Source: Lachnospiraceae bacterium (GTDB lineage Bacteria > Bacillota > Clostridia > Lachnospirales > Lachnospiraceae). Taken from it: 64,000 bases of DNA. Below are positions 62,038-64,000 of this stretch, piece after piece. Below the pieces are notes generated by a model. The model saw nothing but the letters and a program-made list of their open reading frames with translations, had not been told where the DNA came from and ran no database searches. How positions within the stretch are numbered: position 1 is the first letter of the stretch; each line of letters starts with the position of its first letter. The position numbers and the translations under genes were made by a program. Location: NCBI GenBank assembly GCA_017460885.1, contig JAFUAB010000051.1, forward strand, positions 19,016 to 83,015. Direction: 5' to 3'.

Positions 62038-63870
62038 CTATTTTTTAGCAAAAGAGGCGCGCTTGCGCAATGTGGAGTCAAGTATCTTCTTGCGTATACG
62101 CAGATTTTCCGGAGTAACCTCAAGCAGCTCGTCAGTATCTATAAAGTCGAGGCACTGCTCCAGACTCATGATCTTCTTGGGGGTAAGTCTGAGAGCCTCA
62201 TCGGCGCTTGAGCTTCGTGTGTTGGTCAGATGCTTGGTCTTGCATACATTAACCTCTATATCCTCGGGTTTGCCGGACTGGCCTACGACCATCCCCGGAT
62301 ATACCTTTTCTCCGGGGCCGATGAATAGCGTTCCCCTCTCCTGAGCATTGAACAGACCGTATGTGATAGCCTCACCCGCTTCAAACGCGATCAGGCTTCC
62401 CTGCTTACGGAAGGATATCTCTCCCTTAAACGGTGCATACCCCGCGAACTGCGTATTCATTATGCCGTTACCCTTGGTATCGGTCATGAAATCTCCGCGA
62501 TAACCTATAAGTCCGCGCGAAGGCATACTGAATTCAAGCCTGGTATACCCTCCGGCTATCGGGTTCATCGCCCTCAGTTCGGCCTTACGTATGCTCAGTT
62601 TTTCTATAACTACCCCCGAGTACTCATCGGGTACATCCACATATACATCCTCCATGGGCTCTAAGAGCTTGCCGTCCTCATCATTTTTATAAATGACTTC
62701 GGCTTTGCTGACCGCAAATTCATATCCCTCCCTGCGCATATTCTCGATGAGAACCGACAGGTGAAGCTCGCCGCGTCCGGAAACCTTATATGCCTCGGTA
62801 GTATCGGTCTCCTCCACTCTCAGGGATACATCTGTATTGAGCTCTCTCATAAGTCTGTCCCTGATATGTCTGGATGTGACATACTTGCCCTCCTGACCCG
62901 CAAGAGGAGAATCGTTAACTATAAAATCCATGGAAATCGTGGGCTCGGATATCTTCTGAAACGGGATCGGTACAGGATTATCGGGTGAGCAGAGCGTATC
63001 TCCTATACTGATATCACTGATACCCGAAATGGCTACTATGGAGCCTATCCCGGCCTCCCTGACCTCAACCTTGCTCAATCCGTCAAATTCATAAAGCTTG
63101 CTGATCTTTACCTTCTTCTGGACGCTGGGATCGTGGTGATTGACGATAACAACCTCCTGATTCACCCTGACCGATCCGTTATCGACCTTTCCTACTCCGA
63201 TCCTTCCCACATATTCGTTATAATCTATTGTACTGATCAGAACCTGCGTACCGGCATCCGGATCACCCTCGGGAGCAGGTATATGCTCAAGAATAGTCTC
63301 AAAAAGCGGGGTCATATCCTTGTTTTTGACAGTCAGATTCGTGGTCGCCGAGCCGTTCTTTGCGGAAGCATATACAAAAGGCGAATCCAGCTGCTTATCA
63401 TTGGCATCCAGATCCATAAAGAGTTCGAGAACCTCCTCCTCTACCTCCTCCGGTCTTGCCTCCGGCCGGTCGATCTTATTGATGCAGACTATCACGGAAA
63501 GATCAAGCTCAAGAGCCTTTTTAAGAACGAATTTCGTCTGAGGCATCGGTCCCTCAAAAGCGTCAACCACCAGGATAACACCGTTGACCATCTTGAGAAC
63601 ACGCTCAACCTCACCGCCGAAGTCGGCATGTCCCGGAGTGTCGACTATATTGATCTTTGTATCCTTATATGTCACAGCCGTATTTTTGGAAAGGATCGTT
63701 ATACCCCTTTCACGCTCGATGTCTCCCGAGTCCATAACACGCTCGGTAACTTCCTGATTGGCTCTGAAAACGCCGCTCTGCTTAAGCAGTTCATCTACCA
63801 GGGTAGTCTTGCCGTGATCTACATGGGCGATTATCGCAACGTTTCTTATATCGTTTCTGGTCTGTTTCAT
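62038..63870 (-). CDS. typA: TypA/BipA ribosome-associated GTPase
   Basis: The 610-residue protein is a translation-factor GTPase: G1 [11 protein letters not shown]2 ERGITI, G3 [14 protein letters not shown]4 [10 protein letters not shown], and the TypA-specific C-terminal domain ending [18 protein letters not shown]. It functions in ribosome assembly and stress adaptation. GGAGG precedes the start. Confidence 0.97.
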   Translation of the reverse strand: MKQTRNDIRNVAIIAHVDHGKTTLVDELLKQSGVFRANQEVTERVMDSGDIERERGITILSKNTAVTYKDTKINIVDTPGHADFGGEVERVLKMVNGVILVVDAFEGPMPQTKFVLKKALELDLSVIVCINKIDRPEARPEEVEEEVLELFMDLDANDKQLDSPFVYASAKNGSATTNLTVKNKDMTPLFETILEHIPAPEGDPDAGTQVLISTIDYNEYVGRIGVGKVDNGSVRVNQEVVIVNHHDPSVQKKVKISKLYEFDGLSKVEVREAGIGSIVAISGISDISIGDTLCSPDNPVPIPFQKISEPTISMDFIVNDSPLAGQEGKYVTSRHIRDRLMRELNTDVSLRVEETDTTEAYKVSGRGELHLSVLIENMRREGYEFAVSKAEVIYKNDEDGKLLEPMEDVYVDVPDEYSGVVIEKLSIRKAELRAMNPIAGGYTRLEFSMPSRGLIGYRGDFMTDTKGNGIMNTQFAGYAPFKGEISFRKQGSLIAFEAGEAITYGLFNAQERGTLFIGPGEKVYPGMVVGQSGKPEDIEVNVCKTKHLTNTRSSSADEALRLTPKKIMSLEQCLDFIDTDELLEVTPENLRIRKKILDSTLRKRASFAKK

Positions 63871-63890
63871 CTTATTCCTCCACGCCGTCT

Positions 63891-63908
63891 TTGACTATAT
63901 ATAGTCAA
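63891..63908. promoter_or_regulatory. Perfect palindrome in the typA leader
   Basis: TTGACTATATATAGTCAA is an 18-base perfect palindrome 21 bases before the typA start codon. It could be an operator or a leader hairpin. Confidence 0.4.
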
Positions 63909-63931
63909 CGGATTTAGTAATTGCCGTATGG

Positions 63932-63969
63932 CGAGCCATAATGCTTGAATTTATGGCAGTTATGGCTCG
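63932..63969. promoter_or_regulatory. Long-arm hairpin upstream of typA
   Basis: CGAGCCATAA (63932-63941) pairs with TTATGGCTCG (63960-63969), a perfect 10-bp stem with an 18-base loop. It lacks a T tract on either strand, so it is more likely a regulatory structure or a small repeat than a terminator. Confidence 0.4.
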
Positions 63970-64000
63970 GCAAAGTGCAATTACTTAATTCGTTTACTAT

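Noticed and set aside
1-64000. tRNA or rRNA genes
   Set aside because: No cloverleaf with a conserved T-loop (GTTCRANNC) and no rRNA segments were recognised on either strand; the cloverleaf at 46851 lacks tRNA consensus loops.

Overview
The window reads as a chromosomal segment of an anaerobic Clostridia bacterium, most likely Lachnospiraceae. The evidence is a class III fructose-1,6-bisphosphatase, MgtE, DUF3048 and LCP-family proteins, a LoaP-type NusG paralog, purine-rich Shine-Dalgarno sites and many small XRE regulators. This is inference from gene content; there is no rRNA or species marker, and no tRNA was recognised.

Region 1 (about 1-16,100) is accessory DNA. The left end holds remnants of a phage-like replication module: a helicase fused to a foreign tail and the acidic tail of an SSB. 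A divergent promoter region then precedes a rightward cassette of XRE repressor, ImmA-type protease, Y-family polymerase, YolD-like protein and SRAP protein. This looks like a damage-inducible lesion-tolerance unit. It is followed by small acidic, zinc-ribbon and tandem-HTH genes. A TetR gene divergent from a DsbA-like/MBL-hydrolase pair, and a repeat-rich HTH gene beside an iteron-like intergenic region, complete the block.

Region 2 (about 16,200-31,600, all leftward) is a Wzx/Wzy polysaccharide locus: initiating sugar transferase, glycosyltransferases, Wzy, Wzx, a LicD-type transferase, an IspD/TarI-type cytidylyltransferase and a nucleotide-sugar epimerase. It also encodes a divergent glycyl radical enzyme, with its radical-SAM activase about 9 kb further along the same strand. 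This is the most unusual feature of the window. One glycosyltransferase is switched out of frame by a G9 tract, and a UDP-galactopyranose mutase survives only as an internally deleted remnant.

Region 3 (about 31,700-39,300) is an accessory insert between the locus and its probable regulator. It contains an IS110-family element with a long structured 5' region, a VanZ-like gene, a DUF4314 gene, a second G-tract-frameshifted membrane protein, a 1-kb non-coding stretch with a new repeat family, a HigBA-like toxin-antitoxin pair and an XRE repressor with two matching operators.

Region 4 (about 39,300-46,500, leftward) holds the regulatory and surface-assembly genes of the polysaccharide system: LoaP-like antiterminator, secreted protein, sortase-fold protein lacking catalytic residues, LCP ligase, Ig-like membrane protein, and the CpsD/CpsC/CpsB tyrosine phosphoregulation set. 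A four-helix cloverleaf small RNA with its own promoter and terminator lies just upstream on the opposite strand.

Region 5 (about 47,000-64,000) is core genome: a membrane-anchored MurF-like ligase, hydrolase, DUF3048 lipoprotein, degenerate LytM protein, cold-shock protein, and a long leftward run of typA, PBP1-type synthase, YigZ, mgtE, cobO-like, dapA, dapB, fbp and a eukaryotic-type hisA.
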